Part shown: piece by piece, positions 23,857 through 36,173 of the stretch
How the letters are laid out: each line of letters starts with the position of its first letter
How positions within the stretch are numbered: position 1 is the stretch's first letter
The notes under the pieces: model-generated
Told to the model about the DNA's origin: nothing
Seen by the model: only the letters and a program-made list of their open reading frames with translations
Database searches by the model: none
Made by a program: the position numbers and the translations under genes
Source: Adineta steineri
Lineage: Eukaryota > Rotifera > Eurotatoria > Adinetida > Adinetidae
Assembly: GCA_905250115.1 (NCBI GenBank)
Contig: CAJNOI010000148.1
Coordinates: 62,001 to 126,000, forward strand
Length of the DNA: 64,000 bases
Direction: 5' to 3'

Positions 23857-25165
23857 CTTCTTGAAGTATACTAGAATCACTTTAACCAAATTATTCACCA
23901 ACTTCCATAAGTCTAGAAAAAAAATTTTATGATTATTTGTTTTTAAGAGTCGAGAAAAAGATCTGTACTGATTAGTGAGTTTAAGTACTTGTATAAATGC
24001 TTCGAATTCAAAATGTGTCATATTATTTTCCCACTTCCAACTTTTTGAAGAAGAAATTCTTGACTTGGTTCAAGTGTATCATTATTTATTGCCTAAATAT
24101 AAAAGAAAAAGATAATGATTAATCGATTGAGAAACAAATATTATATTTACATTCAATGAATGCTGGATTTTTTTCATGTCAAAGCCAGATTAATTTATAA
24201 GATTTAATTATTTGCTAAAAACATACATTAAGTTCATGTAGACAACTGGAAAATGAATCTTCGGGAATCATCTAAATAGATTATTAAAAATATCAGAAAC
24301 AAATCAAACGTTAGATTATCAGTTCAAGGATAGTCAAAAAAACTCACTGATTCTAGTTCATAATTCAATACTATTACATTTATTCTTCATAACAATAATT
24401 TACTTTGCATAAATCACTATAAGAAGATAAATTTTGCTCATTATTTATTGTTCCAACAGTTTTCAATAAAGTCTAATGTATCTTGAAGTTTAGTTGACGG
24501 ATCTCTGAAATACGAAAAAAAAGAATTTCGAAATATTTAATAAATTATATTTTCCTACCTAATACATTGCTATTCTTTATAATGATGAACAGTATTTCCA
24601 CATTGAGAATATAACTGAATGGCTCCAACGAAATCTTCATACTAAATAATATTCAAATTTTTGTATGAAGAATTATTCTAGAGAATTACCATAACCATTT
24701 CTTTTAGTTTTTGATCAAAACTATGCTAAATTAATAAAAAATAATTTTACTAATAGATGAATAAATAAAATAAAATACAAACTAATTTTTTTTTTGATTT
24801 TTCAATATTTTTACGAACATTTATCCATTGTTGTTTACATATTTTATTTCGAATTAAACTTAAATTTCATGTTGTTATTTGGTATTGTATTCGGCGAAGA
24901 TTTCTAATAAAAACAAAAAAACAGCATTTAATTAAGTTCTGAGATGTTCACAACGTGTTATTACATTAGAAATATTTAGAAATGGATTAACATTTAATGT
25001 TGATAATAATTTCTAATCTAAGAATATTTGGTTAAAACAAAAGAAGAAAAAAATCTATTGTTTTCCTTGAAGTTCATATTCTTTTGGGCCGAAATTATCT
25101 TCAATTGTATTTAATGTGTCACGACCAGTTTTTACCTTGATATTTATAAATCCATAGTCCTGAAT
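23857..25165 (-). pseudogene. Decayed VPS50/syndetin (CCDC132) gene fragment
   Basis: Reading the minus strand, exon-like pieces separated by intron-like gaps match, in order, the N-terminal half of syndetin, a subunit of the EARP tethering complex. In order they are: DNFGPKEYEL (near 25080), NLSLIRNKICKQQW (near 24850), HSFDQKLKEMVM then YEDFVGAIQLYSQCG (about 24600-24730), DPSTKLQDTLDFIENCW (about 24450-24510), IPEDSFSSCLHELN (about 24245-24290), and finally RLMEVGE*FG*SDSS followed by LQEAMRR (about 23860-23915). There are in-frame stops in the last piece and a TAG after HHYKE. The C-terminal half is absent. This is a truncated duplicate, not a working gene; a functional copy presumably lies elsewhere. 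The family match rests on several short motifs in the right order. Confidence 0.7.
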
Positions 25166-25277
25166 AGATTAGAACAAATTTAGAAAGAATAACTTTGTAT
25201 TATTCAGAAATCAGGTAAGCATATTCTATTTACTGACACTTGAATGTAGATATTATATCTTTATTTCATATTTATTA

Positions 25278-25365
25278 TTTAGTGTAGAATGTGCGTGTGC
25301 GTATAGATTAGGCTATAGATTATGATAGGCTTTACACTCACACCCAGTTACACACCCCCTATAAT
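25278..25365. repeat. Telomere-like palindromic repeat, copy 6
   Basis: AATGTGCGTGTGCGTATAG on the left; TTTACACTCACACCC and ACACACCCCC on the right. Confidence 0.6.
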
Positions 25366-26025
25366 GTCTTTTATGTAACAACGAAATCATAAACAGAAAT
25401 AATGTTTATGATTTATATTTCTAAACAACGAAAACTAAATTATACAGAAAGATTTTTCCGAAAAAATTCAATACTCTATTTTGTTCGGATGGCTCACAAA
25501 ACACTGAGTATTACATTTTTAAGAAGATATATACGCAAGATTTTTTTACATATGTGTTTGTGTATACCATCTTAATTTTTGCAACAACACTTCATATTAA
25601 AACGTTGTTGTTCATGAAAACAGAATTTATTTATCGTTATACGTTGAGAAATGAAAATTGTGTCTTATTCGTAATTGTCTGAGCTTTTTATTAATATAAA
25701 GAATAAGATAAAACTCATCTTTATTTTGGTAGTATAAAATAATTTTTTTTTATTTATAGTAACCAGTAACGATAAATTGATGTGTTTATTCTTAAATTTA
25801 TAATAAATAACTTAACATGTATTATTCATCTCATCCATGAGCATAAACATAACTTCACGCTATATTTGACACACAGTTTGTTGTGTTTGATATGCAACAT
25901 ACTGATCATGAATCTGAATCTCGATTCAGAATATTGGAGTATTATATCATAATTCACTATGATTATGTTGGAATTTTTTTGGAAATAAAATAAAGGCACT
26001 CAAGTTCGTCCAATTATATTGTTTA

Positions 26026-26047
26026 TTAACGCGCACGAACGCGTTAA
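26026..26047. repeat. Perfect 8-bp inverted repeat, 6-nt loop
   Basis: TTAACGCG, loop CACGAA, CGCGTTAA. The CpG-rich stem stands out in a very AT-rich setting and could be a protein-binding site or a small hairpin. No adjacent gene is recognised. Confidence 0.6.
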
Positions 26048-28350
26048 ATATTCCAACGTGGTTATACGGGATTTAATATTTTCTTTTTTCTCAACAAAAA
26101 ACTCGCACGTGTTAATTTGTTCGTTCTTTCTCTTATTCTATTTGTTTACCTGAGCCCACAGAACAATCTTTTTTTTCTAGCTTGTAAAAATGTACACGTA
26201 TTCTTTCTTAAGTCATATGATACAGTTAGAAGAAGGATTGTGAAGAATACAAATGATAATATTAGTTGTTCTAAATTTCATTCATTATTTGTAATCGTTC
26301 TTCTAGATTATGATCATATATATTATAACAGACATAACTTTCAAAATTAATCCAGTAGGATTGTATTTTTTTTCATAAGTAGCTAAATATTATATATTGC
26401 GAAACAAAATTGGAAAAAGAAATTTTTAAAAAGAGAATGTATAAAAATTAAGGATACAGAAAAACAAACTAGAAAGCATCATATATCATATATCTAGAAT
26501 ATATTTACAAAGAATATTTTGCATTAATAGAATCCAAATAAATTATCCTTTTATTTATTTATATATTTGATCTTCATTTTATATTACACAATTTAGATAA
26601 GTCTAACAATTTCTTTAGATTTATTCATTTGATATATTCCAATTGAAATCAGTTATTACTCAAGTAATAATTTATTCTTTGGATTTTATATTTGTTTTTT
26701 TTCTATAATATATTTCAAATAAGTAAGACTTTGTATTGCAATAATACTATTTTGTTGTTTTAATTGTCTAATCTATAATGAAAACTCGTTTGAATGAACA
26801 CTAACCTTGATTCATTTCAATCTTTACCATAAGAATATATTTATATGATAGTAAAGGGTCTATGTTGTGATGGAAATGATGTAGTAGATCAAAACAAATA
26901 ATTGAAATGAACCAACAGTACAACATTTATGCATATAAGAGAAAAAGATCAATCATACATATAAAATACTCTTCCGTAAATCTTTATTTTTATATTTTAA
27001 TGTATGTATGATATTAAAGAATAAAGAAGAATAGAAAATATAGCTTTGAGCAGTCAGTTTAGAGATAACAAATAAGGATATAAGAAAAAAGAGTTACTCA
27101 CTCGCTCACAAGTCCCTTTTTTTACTCTACCATTGGTGGTACACATTATGTATGTTTTCTTTCGTTCGATTGCATTAATACACTAATTCTCTGCAATGAA
27201 TAATGTGTGTGACTAACAAACAAAAATAATAACTAGTTAGTCAATATATAATATTTTTCCCTATCTAGTGTGTACATAAATACTTTTTTTGTAAAATTTT
27301 ATAATTTGGGTGGGGAAGAAATAAATACATAGATGACTAAAATAACATTAAAAAAAATTAGATATTATAAAAAGAAGAAAATACGACTTTGACGAGGTAC
27401 TTCGGAAATAAAAAATGAAATGAAATTGATGAGGGAGGAATTAAGAACGCTTGTACACAATGTTGATTTTTTTATTCTCTTTAAACAGTACTAATAGAAA
27501 TAATAAACGATGCAGTGAGTGTTGATATGAATGTGTCGTAGAATATATACAGAGACATTTATATTCATGCCTTTTAACTACTAAGTCAATTTTTAAGACA
27601 ACTAGGTAACTTCTTAAGTATAAATAAAACCTTTTGATATTTTCGAAACAAAATAGTTTTTGTCGTAGGTATTGACTGTATGTTATTAGATGCACATGTT
27701 TCATCAATACAAGACAATCGTCTAATACATGCTTGTTTTCGTTTCTTTCTCGAGGAGATTAAAGGTGAGCTTCATTGTGAGTATGACAAAAATAATTATT
27801 ACCTACGCATATTTCATCATATATTCTTGCTTATTTTCTTGCTACTTGGAAAAAAGAACGACCAATCCATTACTGATCACTGCAGTAAAAATAAGATACA
27901 AGATTTTTATTCGTTGAATTTATTTTTCTTCAGACAGTTACGTTCGTTGCGAATCATTATTTATACAATCGAAAAATAACGTTATAAATTTGTCTTTCTA
28001 CGTAATTACTTCTTTATTTTTTCTTTACTGTGCAGACAAAATTATCTATGGATCAGTGATCACTGCAAATAAAAAGAGTATATGTAAGAGTGTATTTCTC
28101 ATACTTTTATTCAGTTTTGTTGGTAATTTTTTTTATTTGCAAGTAGTCTATTCATTCACTCGTATTTTATATCGATCGACGAATATCATATTCAATAGGT
28201 AACTACTACTGTAATATTTTTATTTTGTACACAGTATTTATATGATATATTATCATATCCCAATCTATTACTCTAGAAAAAACTATAATTCCTAGTTGTA
28301 TTAATTTTTTTATTGTTCTTGTGAACGAGACAAAGAATTAAGAAAGTTAC

Positions 28351-28512
28351 CTTTGATCTTTTGGAGCTTCTTTGTACAATACGTCTATATGATTTTAAAT
28401 TTATGTTGTATTTTCTGTACATATCTCTCATATATAAATCTTGCGGTGACACTTCTTCGAAATGAGTTAGTTTAGAACAACCGACCGTTTTAGCATCATC
28501 TAGACATTTTTG
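28351..28512 (-). CDS. Orphan exon-like open segment of unknown family
   Basis: On the minus strand a 162-bp (54-codon) segment is open from a TTTTTACAG acceptor to a GTAACT donor. It encodes a mixed, non-repetitive sequence including KCLDDAKTVGCSKLTHFEEV and QDLYMRDMYRKYNINLKSYR. Base composition is clearly higher in GC than the surroundings. I found no adjoining exon and do not recognise the family. It may be the last relic of a gene or one exon of a gene whose other exons I cannot see. Confidence 0.4.
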
Positions 28513-28857
28513 CTGTAAAAATCAATACTCATTGTAAGTATATAATGATGTAGCATCAAGAAAGTTTTTGAACTATATGAATATCTGGGCACAAGTTAAT
28601 AGCTGAAACTGTCGATAAAACCCTATTATCTACCATCTGCATTCGAATACAATAGAACTCAAGTACATAAATCTTGTGTTCATAAAGTCAAGCCGTACAA
28701 TAATTTATTCGATACACATCTGAATTTTTAAAATGAAGAATCACACATTCATTTATAGACGCAAATAAAATTCAAAAAGATCATGAGAAATCTGTATCAT
28801 ATATGCACCATCACTTGTGCTCTTTTGTTGCATGGTGGAATATGGAGAGTTGTAGTA

Positions 28858-28932
28858 TCTTGAGGATGAGGGTGGGTGCGAGTACACTAACATAAGAAGT
28901 ATCACATCCGCACTCATCCCATATCTTGAGAG
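28858..28932. repeat. Telomere-like palindromic repeat, copy 7
   Basis: Left edge CTTGAGGATGAGGGTGGGTG; right arm CGCACTCATCCC ending with ATCTTGAGAG. The arms are inverted and the CTTGAG edge is clear. Confidence 0.65.
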
Positions 28933-29107
28933 ACAATGAAGAGCAGAAAATTAACGTATAGAGTGGGGAAACATCATGCTTTAGTTGTTGCAATAATATA
29001 TATGTTATATGTTTTCCTATTTTAGAGTATACCTATTCTTCATTAATTCATCATTAAACAATATGGCATCAGAATCAGGTAAACCACAACACAAGGACGT
29101 TGATATT

Positions 29108-29165
29108 CTAAGAATGAGTGTGAGTGTGGATATAAGTCGAATATATCTACACCCACATCCAGTCA
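29108..29165. repeat. Telomere-like palindromic repeat, copy 8
   Basis: GAGTGTGAGTGTGGATATA pairs with TATCTACACCCACATCC around a short spacer. Confidence 0.65.
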
Positions 29166-30802
29166 CTGCTCTAAGTATTAAGACTGAAGTTTTAGAAATT
29201 TCATCTCGTAAGCAAAAATTGATAAACCGATCCGCAATATCTAACTACCTAATTTGCTTTTTTGGTCGAAAAGACTAAGTTGTCAACTGAGATATTGCAC
29301 AAACGTGAGACTAAATGACACAGATATTATACGATAGTTACGTAATTCGTTGATTTATTCTGGTTTCTAGTGTAATATAAAAATGTTGATCATTTTTATC
29401 TGAGATAAATTCCGCACTTCAAATAGTAATGACAAATTAATGTGTGTGGAAGTGGGTGTTAGAAGGATAAACACGTATTCATATTTATTCATCTTCTTTT
29501 TTGAAGTGGATAGCAGACATAAATAATTTTCGTTTGTCGTCGAAGTTTATCTTCATCGACCGTACAATACTTTATAGCTTTCGATCTATCCGACAAAATG
29601 AGACTACATTGCACATTTGTAAAGGCTCTACTTATTTAAATCAATCTTGATACTAATAAGTAGTTCTCAATTCCACTACTTTTTATAGAGAATTGTGCCT
29701 TGATTATCGCGAGAGTGGATTATCGAGTGAGTATGGTGTCTAAAATGATTGAAAATCCATACCTTCAGTTCAAAGTAACCCGCACTTTTTATCATTTAAT
29801 AGAGAAATCCGTCTAGCACGAGTTTATGTGTGAGAAGTGTTTTCTTAAAGTATTTCTTTAGACGAATTTGAAGGAGAATCAATAATCTTTTTAGAAAAAA
29901 TAGTCTCATTGGTTTTGTAGTTTAGATATATCATTTTCTTGAGATACGAGAGAAGAGTTTGAGAGGATCAACATGCATGAGACATTTTTATTGAATAAAA
30001 CAAAGAAATGAAAATTGAGAATACAACAATATAAAATAAAAAGGATTATTTTCAACTTTTCGCAATAAACAAAAAGGTTTTTCTTTGAGAATTTCTTTAA
30101 TTTGATATTCTTTCCCCTTATTTTTATCGACTTCTCCTCGCAAAAGAACTTAAATTTCCTATTTAGAAAATAAAATAAATCAATGAATTTATTAATATAA
30201 AACATCTGAAAATCATTGTTAGAAGGTATTTGAAGAAAACTTTCTCGAGACAAAAAGAATCAGCATGTTGAGAAACCATTAAGAACCAGAAACTAGCTCG
30301 ATGCATTCAGCCGTTATCAAGATAGTTTTCTAGTGGAACACGCCTATTGATGATTGTATCTCACCTTTGTAAAAGAAATTCAACGTTCATATATATCTGA
30401 TATGAAATCGTTGCATACCTTTAGCAGAGAAACGCTTTTATCAAAAACTAAAAGGCTTCTTTTTACATTGATTTTGATCATATCGTCGAAGAAAAGAATC
30501 GTGGAGATGAATGTTTTTATATTTTTCTGGTTCTCACTGAAACTTTTTTTATGATGAAAAGATGAAATGAAAACTTTATCCACAGTTGAAGTATTTTCCC
30601 TGTGAATCTTGAATATTTTTACATTGAGATAATTTTTAATACACTATTTTTAGAAGTACTTTAATGTTATAATATGTCTCATAATCTTAGTCAGACACTC
30701 TGTTAGTGATGGTTCTTGTGCATAGTTATGTTGGCATCTACTTCTAGAATTTCAAAAATTCTTTCAATATTCTAATGAATTGAACATTCAGAAATATTTA
30801 AA

Positions 30803-30856
30803 AGAATATCATTCATATTAAATTATTATTTTAACGTAGATTTATATCAATAGACA
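30803..30856 (+). repeat. Diverged copy of caspase-NHL intron sequence at the gap edge
   Basis: The last about 54 bases before the gap align with about 8059-8112 in the intron of the caspase-NHL gene, at roughly 80% identity by eye (shared TATCATTCA, TAAATTATTATT, TAGATTTA). Another NHL-family copy may be interrupted by, or hidden in, the gap. Confidence 0.5.
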
Positions 30857-30956
30857 NNNNNNNNNNNNNNNNNNNNNNNNNNNNNNNNNNNNNNNNNNNN
30901 NNNNNNNNNNNNNNNNNNNNNNNNNNNNNNNNNNNNNNNNNNNNNNNNNNNNNNNN
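30857..30956. other. Assembly gap (100 N)
   Basis: Exactly 100 N, the conventional placeholder for a gap of unknown size. The two sides may therefore not be truly adjacent. Confidence 1.
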
Positions 30957-31039
30957 ACAAAAAAAATCAATATGAATTTAAATATAGAAGTTACATCTAA
31001 AATATCTTTTTTTGATTATATGATATTCTCTGAATTAAA

Positions 31040-32196
31040 TTACCAACAATATTTTTCCATGGATTGCACTTCATGTTTCACAATTGAATCAAATACAAAG
31101 GCGGGTTTACAATAATAAATTTTTTTTTCATTTATCAACAAAAAATTATCATCATTTTGTTTTTTGATATCAAGCATTTCTTTTTTTGAATTACATAGAA
31201 TAATTAATGTTTTATATGGAATAAAATCATTTAATAATGTAGCACCGGATAATTCAATAATTTCAATTAATTCATCACGTGTCATATTCATTGATTTTAT
31301 ACCATCATGACATTCAACAGATATAATGTATAATGATGGAAATACAGGTAATTTATCGAAACGACATTGTTTAATACCACGACAAGTTTTAATAGATTTT
31401 TTATCACGTAAAATTTCATAAGGAAATTGATCAACAATAGATGATTGTTTAATTGATGCTGTTATCCAATCGAATGAACTAATAAATATATGATAAACAC
31501 ATGCTTGAATAATTTGTTTTGATACTGTGGTTGTAAATGAACCATAATCATTTGTAATAACATGAGTTGTTGTATCATCAATATAATCAGGTTGAGATTC
31601 ACAGGTAAATTGAACGGATTGAGAATCATTATGAAATTTTGTAAGAAATTCTTTGACTTGAGACTAAAAAAAAGGTGTCATATCGTACAACAGCTGATTT
31701 ATCTCGGATAAGGAAAATACGTACGATTTGTTTTCTATTCAATGATGTTGAAACGGAAATGACAATGGGTAATGATTCATTTATTTGCATTTGTTCAATC
31801 TAAAATATAATACAATATGAATAAATATGAAATATTGTCAAAAATTCATACTTTCGGATCATTGATTGTTTCTGATGGGATTATTTGTTTATCATCATCA
31901 TTATTATTATTATTCTTCTTTTTAATTTTTGTATCTAAACGCTTTAATTTAGTTTTCATATTTCTTGATTTTAATTGTATTTTATCTTTTGGTTTATTTT
32001 CTTTATTATAATGTATTTTACATAAACAATCGGATGCTTTACAAACTTTACTTCTACATTCGTCACATAAACGAAACCAGGATTTTTTTAATGGATCGTA
32101 TTCTTCCCAATAATTTTTATTATTTTCAATTGATTTACCTTTAACAAAACGTACACGAAATGAAGGTTCATCATCATCATCACTCAATTCTATCAT
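31040..32196 (-). CDS. Tandem-BRCT protein with one Cys-rich finger (paralogue A)
   Basis: Three exons (31852-32196, 31725-31799, 31040-31663; minus) give 347 residues. The acidic N-terminus (MIELSDDDDEP) is followed by a Cys/His motif, WFRLCDECRSKVCKASDCLC then KIHY, and a Lys/Asn-rich basic linker. The C-terminal about 210 residues are two BRCT repeats: the first with DDTTTHVITNDYG, VSKQIIQACV and an invariant Trp in SSFDWITASIK, the second with LIELSGATLL-like strands and a final FVFDSIVKHE helix. Tandem BRCTs usually bind phosphoserine peptides in DNA-damage signalling, and the layout recalls BRCA1/BARD1, but no RING or ankyrin repeats are present. The architecture matches the larger gene just upstream at 33758-36173, so the two are tandem paralogues. 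Specific function unknown. Confidence 0.8.
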
Positions 32197-33757
32197 TATT
32201 ATAATCTAAAGTAAATAATTAATTTTTTTTGTTAATAAATATAATAAAATTTAGTATGAAATAAATATATACCCATGCTTAATGTATGATCCCGCTTGAA
32301 TATTGTTTATAAAAGAAAACAGAATATTAACTGTGTTATGTGTTAGTGATAAAAGAAAATGAAAGAATGTTAACATTTTTATCTAGTCTTATAATTTAGA
32401 TAGCAAATAAAAGATAATTCAATAGAATAGGTTGATCGAGAAAAATGATAACGATCAACGCCATTATATTGTATATATCCTGAGGGGACATAATTACAAT
32501 ATGTGAATGATCATAAATGTAGTATTAGTGTCAAAATGAATTAAACTTTATCGGCTATATTATATGTGTTATTCAATAACAAACTATTATATTTATTTAT
32601 GTTCACATATAGTCATTCTAATATGTTAAAACTATTTTTTTTTGTTAGTAGAATTATTTCTAATGTTATTTTGTTTGATGAAATAACATTCAAATTAAAT
32701 TAGTTATGTCATGCAAAGAATATATCTAATGGATAATACATTACAGATATTTGAAAAAAATTGCCTACAATAAAAACATTATCACTCTTATTCTAATAAA
32801 TTTTATTACTGAATTTCAGTATAACTGTGTTCGGAACGTACTTGGCATCGTCTTTTAAAAATTATTATTTTATCTCCTATGATATCAACTAAAATATAAT
32901 AATAATCATCTATGTGAAAACTTTGTCACGTCTTGATATTCAATAAAATACGATCGTCGGAAAAGCTATCTTAATTGAAGAAGAGAACGAAAGGTGAAAA
33001 GGTATAACGACAGCTGTATATATATATATATGTATATGTTGGAAAAAACTATAACAGAAAAGGGAAAAACATCATGACACACTGTTGGAAGATATGGATA
33101 ATTCGATTATCTCACAAACTGCAAGAACAATAAGATTCATTCTCGAGTTAAATAAAGATGTATTTGAGTCATTTCCTCCAAGTATAAAATTTTTACTCGT
33201 CGAATATACATCTGAAAAAGAAAATTCTGAACTCTATCATCACTAGGAGTTAATCAGACTATTATTGGTCTTGTCAAATAAAACTCTTATCAGATAAAAT
33301 ATTACACAATAAGTATAATAAATCTTCTATCTAACTTTAAAGAATATCTCAAATAAAAACAAAAAAATGAATTCAACAGAACATACCATTTATTAAATTC
33401 TAATCGCACTCATAATTCATTTAAACAATAAATATATATATATTCCTTTTCGATTATCTAAACAATAATGCATATATATATATATTATATATATATATTT
33501 GATCGCTAGGAATAAGACAAAAAAAGATCACAAATGATTTATTTGCACGCACACATAAACACTTCACAACAGAGTTCTATTTTATGTTTTTTTTTTCTTA
33601 CATACAAACAAAACAAACAACCACACGCACACACACCAAAAAAAAAAAAAAAAGAAAAAAAGAGAATACAAAGAAACAACAAGACAATGATTAATAAATG
33701 AATATATAATATGTTGTTGTTATTGTTGCTGTTGTTGTTTTTGTTGTTGTTAGAAAT
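32197..33757. other. Spacer between BRCT paralogues, microsatellites only
   Basis: TA/ATATG runs near 33017-33040 and 33430-33505, CA-rich and poly-A tracts near 33600-33660, and a TTG/TTGTTG run near 33715-33752. No gene seen. Confidence 0.7.
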
Positions 33758-36173
33758 TTATAATGAATATTTGTCAATATCTTGTATTTCAAATTTAATA
33801 ATTGATTTAAGTAAAAAATCACTTGTTACATATTTTATATTTGATGCTGGTGCTTGAATATATTTTTCTTTAATTTTATTTAAATTTTTATCATTGGTAT
33901 CACATAAAACAATTAGTATATCAACGGCTTGTTCCATTTGAAATAATTGTGCACCTGTTAATTGTATTAATTCAATTAATTCACTACGATTTATTGAACC
34001 TTGACATTGTCGACATTCAATTGCAAATGCATATAATGATTGTGATGTTGGTGAAAATAAATATTTATTCGTTAAATTTAAATCTTGTTTCGATAAACGA
34101 AGTGTTGTATGAGAATCACTTTGAATTTCATATGAATGTTCATCAATAAATGTATTTAAACGTATACATTCATTTAACCATCGTGATGAGATTATAAATA
34201 TATGTTGACGTACAGCTGCTTGAACAATTTTTTTTGTTATTGTACAATGTAAATGATTTTCACTATCATCGACAAGTAGATGTGTAGTTAAATTATTTAC
34301 ATTTAAATTTGTTGATAATTGAACTTGAGGAAATTGACGAATAAATGAAAGAACATCAGTCTAGTAGAAAAACAAAGAATTTTTTTTTTTTGCTATTGAA
34401 TAATATTAATTTACCCATTGATCATCGAGTAGAGTAGTTGTTGCAATAACAATCTCAAATTATAAGAATAAATAAGAGATAAATAAGTGATATTATATTA
34501 TAAATTTTACTTGATTTGCTGGAATTAAGGAGAGAGATATTGAAGATTCACGTTTTCGTTTTTTAGTTTCAGATTGAACTGGTACATCGGATGTGGTTTG
34601 ACGAGATGAAGTGGTTTTATCAATCTATATTAAATAATACGATGTAAGTAAAACAAAAAATCTTTACACTCACTTGTACATCCATTGCTTCGAGTTGATT
34701 ATTACTTTTTTCTTCATTATTAGTACCATTTGTAGTTGATGATTGCGTAGTACTACTTTCGGATTGTTTATTTTGAGCTTCTTGTTGATGTCTAAATTTT
34801 TTTTTTTATATGAAAAGATTAGTATTCGTATAGAAATAAATTTTCGATTTAGTTACCGTTTACAATATAATTCACTTTGTCGAGGTACACGACTGTGACA
34901 TGTAGTTATTGAACAAAGAAAACGTAATTTACCCGATGCATCTCGAAATGTTCGAGTTGTACCGATTCGTTGTGGTGTATTGGACTAAAATACAGAAATA
35001 AATCAATAAATTAATACCAAAAGATTATTTACTTTTTTTGGTGTTTCATATTCATCGGATTGACTTCCATTAGTACCATTTTCTGGTGCTGCTGGTGGTG
35101 CTGCGGACGGTGGCGGTGATGATGATGTTGTTGTTGTGACTGGAGTTTGAAAGGGTGAACGATAGCGATTTTTTTTCGGTTGATTTGATACGGGTGGAGC
35201 TGATTTACGCTTTGAAGTTCGACTCGTTCTTTTACTGTTATCGTCAGTTTTTTCTGTAGGCATATGTCTTAAATTTATGAATTTAATTCTCCTTCGTTTC
35301 TCCCTGCTTCTAATAAACAAATAACTTACAAACGGCAAAATATATCTGATTGACGTCTCAGGATATTTGCACAAGGCAGTTGCGCACAAAGATATCGACG
35401 ACGGCCAGAACTATCACGAAAAGTACGTGTACCTGTTTTCTCATCAATTTGAACTTGACGGTTAGTCTATTTAAAAAAAAAGAAAGATTAATATGACAAG
35501 AAAAATCTATTCAACAAACTTGAGAATTAGGTGAAAGTGGTGTTGAACTATCTGTTGGATTACTATCATTCACTTCTTCAGTGTTGTGTTTATTCGGAGA
35601 ATCTAAAGAAGAAAAGTTTTTGAAGAAAAAAATTAATTTGTACATACCATTATTTTCAGTTTCTTCTACTTGTTCTACACGATTTGAGTCTGTTTTTGTA
35701 TTTTTTCGTGTCTACAAATAATTATATAAAAATCAATTAATTATTGATTTATTCTTACTTTCGTTGACGTTTCTTCTTCTAAAACTTCACCATTATCTTC
35801 AATATCATTTTCATCAACTAAAAACATAAACTATATATTTTGCTAGAACTATCAAATTTCAATTTACTAGGATCAGATTTCGTTGAAATATCAGCAGTAT
35901 CATCATTTTCTAGTTGTTGTTGTTGTTGTTCTGGTTGATCTTGTGCATGACTATAACAAAGTAATTAAGATTATCTTTGTACAAATCTACAAGATAATAA
36001 TCAACTTACGCTTTACAATATAAATCTGCTTCACGTGATACACGCGCTTTACATGTTGGATTAGTACAAACATAATACCGTCGACCACTTGGTCGATGAG
36101 CGGAACGGACCAGAAAATAACGTCGACCCGTAGTTTTTGATGTGATTATTGTTCGTTTTGTGCCGGGAGTCAT
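33758..36173 (-). CDS. Tandem-BRCT protein with three C-x4-C-x11-C-x2-H fingers (paralogue B)
   Basis: Twelve exons on the minus strand (36010-36173, 35868-35950, 35759-35817, 35648-35711, 35520-35602, 35330-35466, 35033-35267, 34857-34984, 34674-34791, 34511-34624, 34415-34453, 33758-34360) give 608 residues. Three copies of one module occur: CTNPTCKARV...LYCKAH, CAQLPCANIL...IFCRLH and CSITTCHSRV...LYCKRH. Copies two and three are preceded by TRTFRD-SG-(K/R). All fit C-x4-C-x11-C-x2-H and all have an intron at the same place, next to the final His. Disordered acidic and basic linkers separate them. The C-terminus is a tandem BRCT (LTTHLLVDD, SSRWLNECIR). Probably a nuclear phosphoprotein reader with zinc fingers; I do not recognise the finger family. 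A TTTTTAG acceptor directly precedes the ATG. Confidence 0.82.

Larger units (their letters stand above)
25166..28350. other. No gene seen
   Basis: AT-rich sequence with short low-complexity frames (26117-26350, 27441-27707, 27680-28202) that lack recognisable domains and overlap on opposite strands. It contains a palindrome at 25278-25365 and a perfect CpG-containing hairpin at 26026-26047. Confidence 0.55.
28513..30856. other. No confident gene; repeats before the assembly gap
   Basis: Contains palindromes at 28858-28932, 29108-29165 and a partial one near 29436-29460. The frame 29063-29278 begins MASESGKPQHKD but then runs through a palindrome, so it is probably not coding, although ATGGCATCAGAATCAG|GTAAAC could be a tiny first exon. 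A minus-strand frame at 29906-30253 (115 residues) is AT-driven and unrecognised. Confidence 0.5.

Noticed and set aside
31040-32196. Calling BRCT paralogue A BRCA1 or BARD1
   Set aside because: The tandem BRCT is similar in layout, but RING and ankyrin domains are absent and the N-terminal finger is shared with an unrecognised paralogue.
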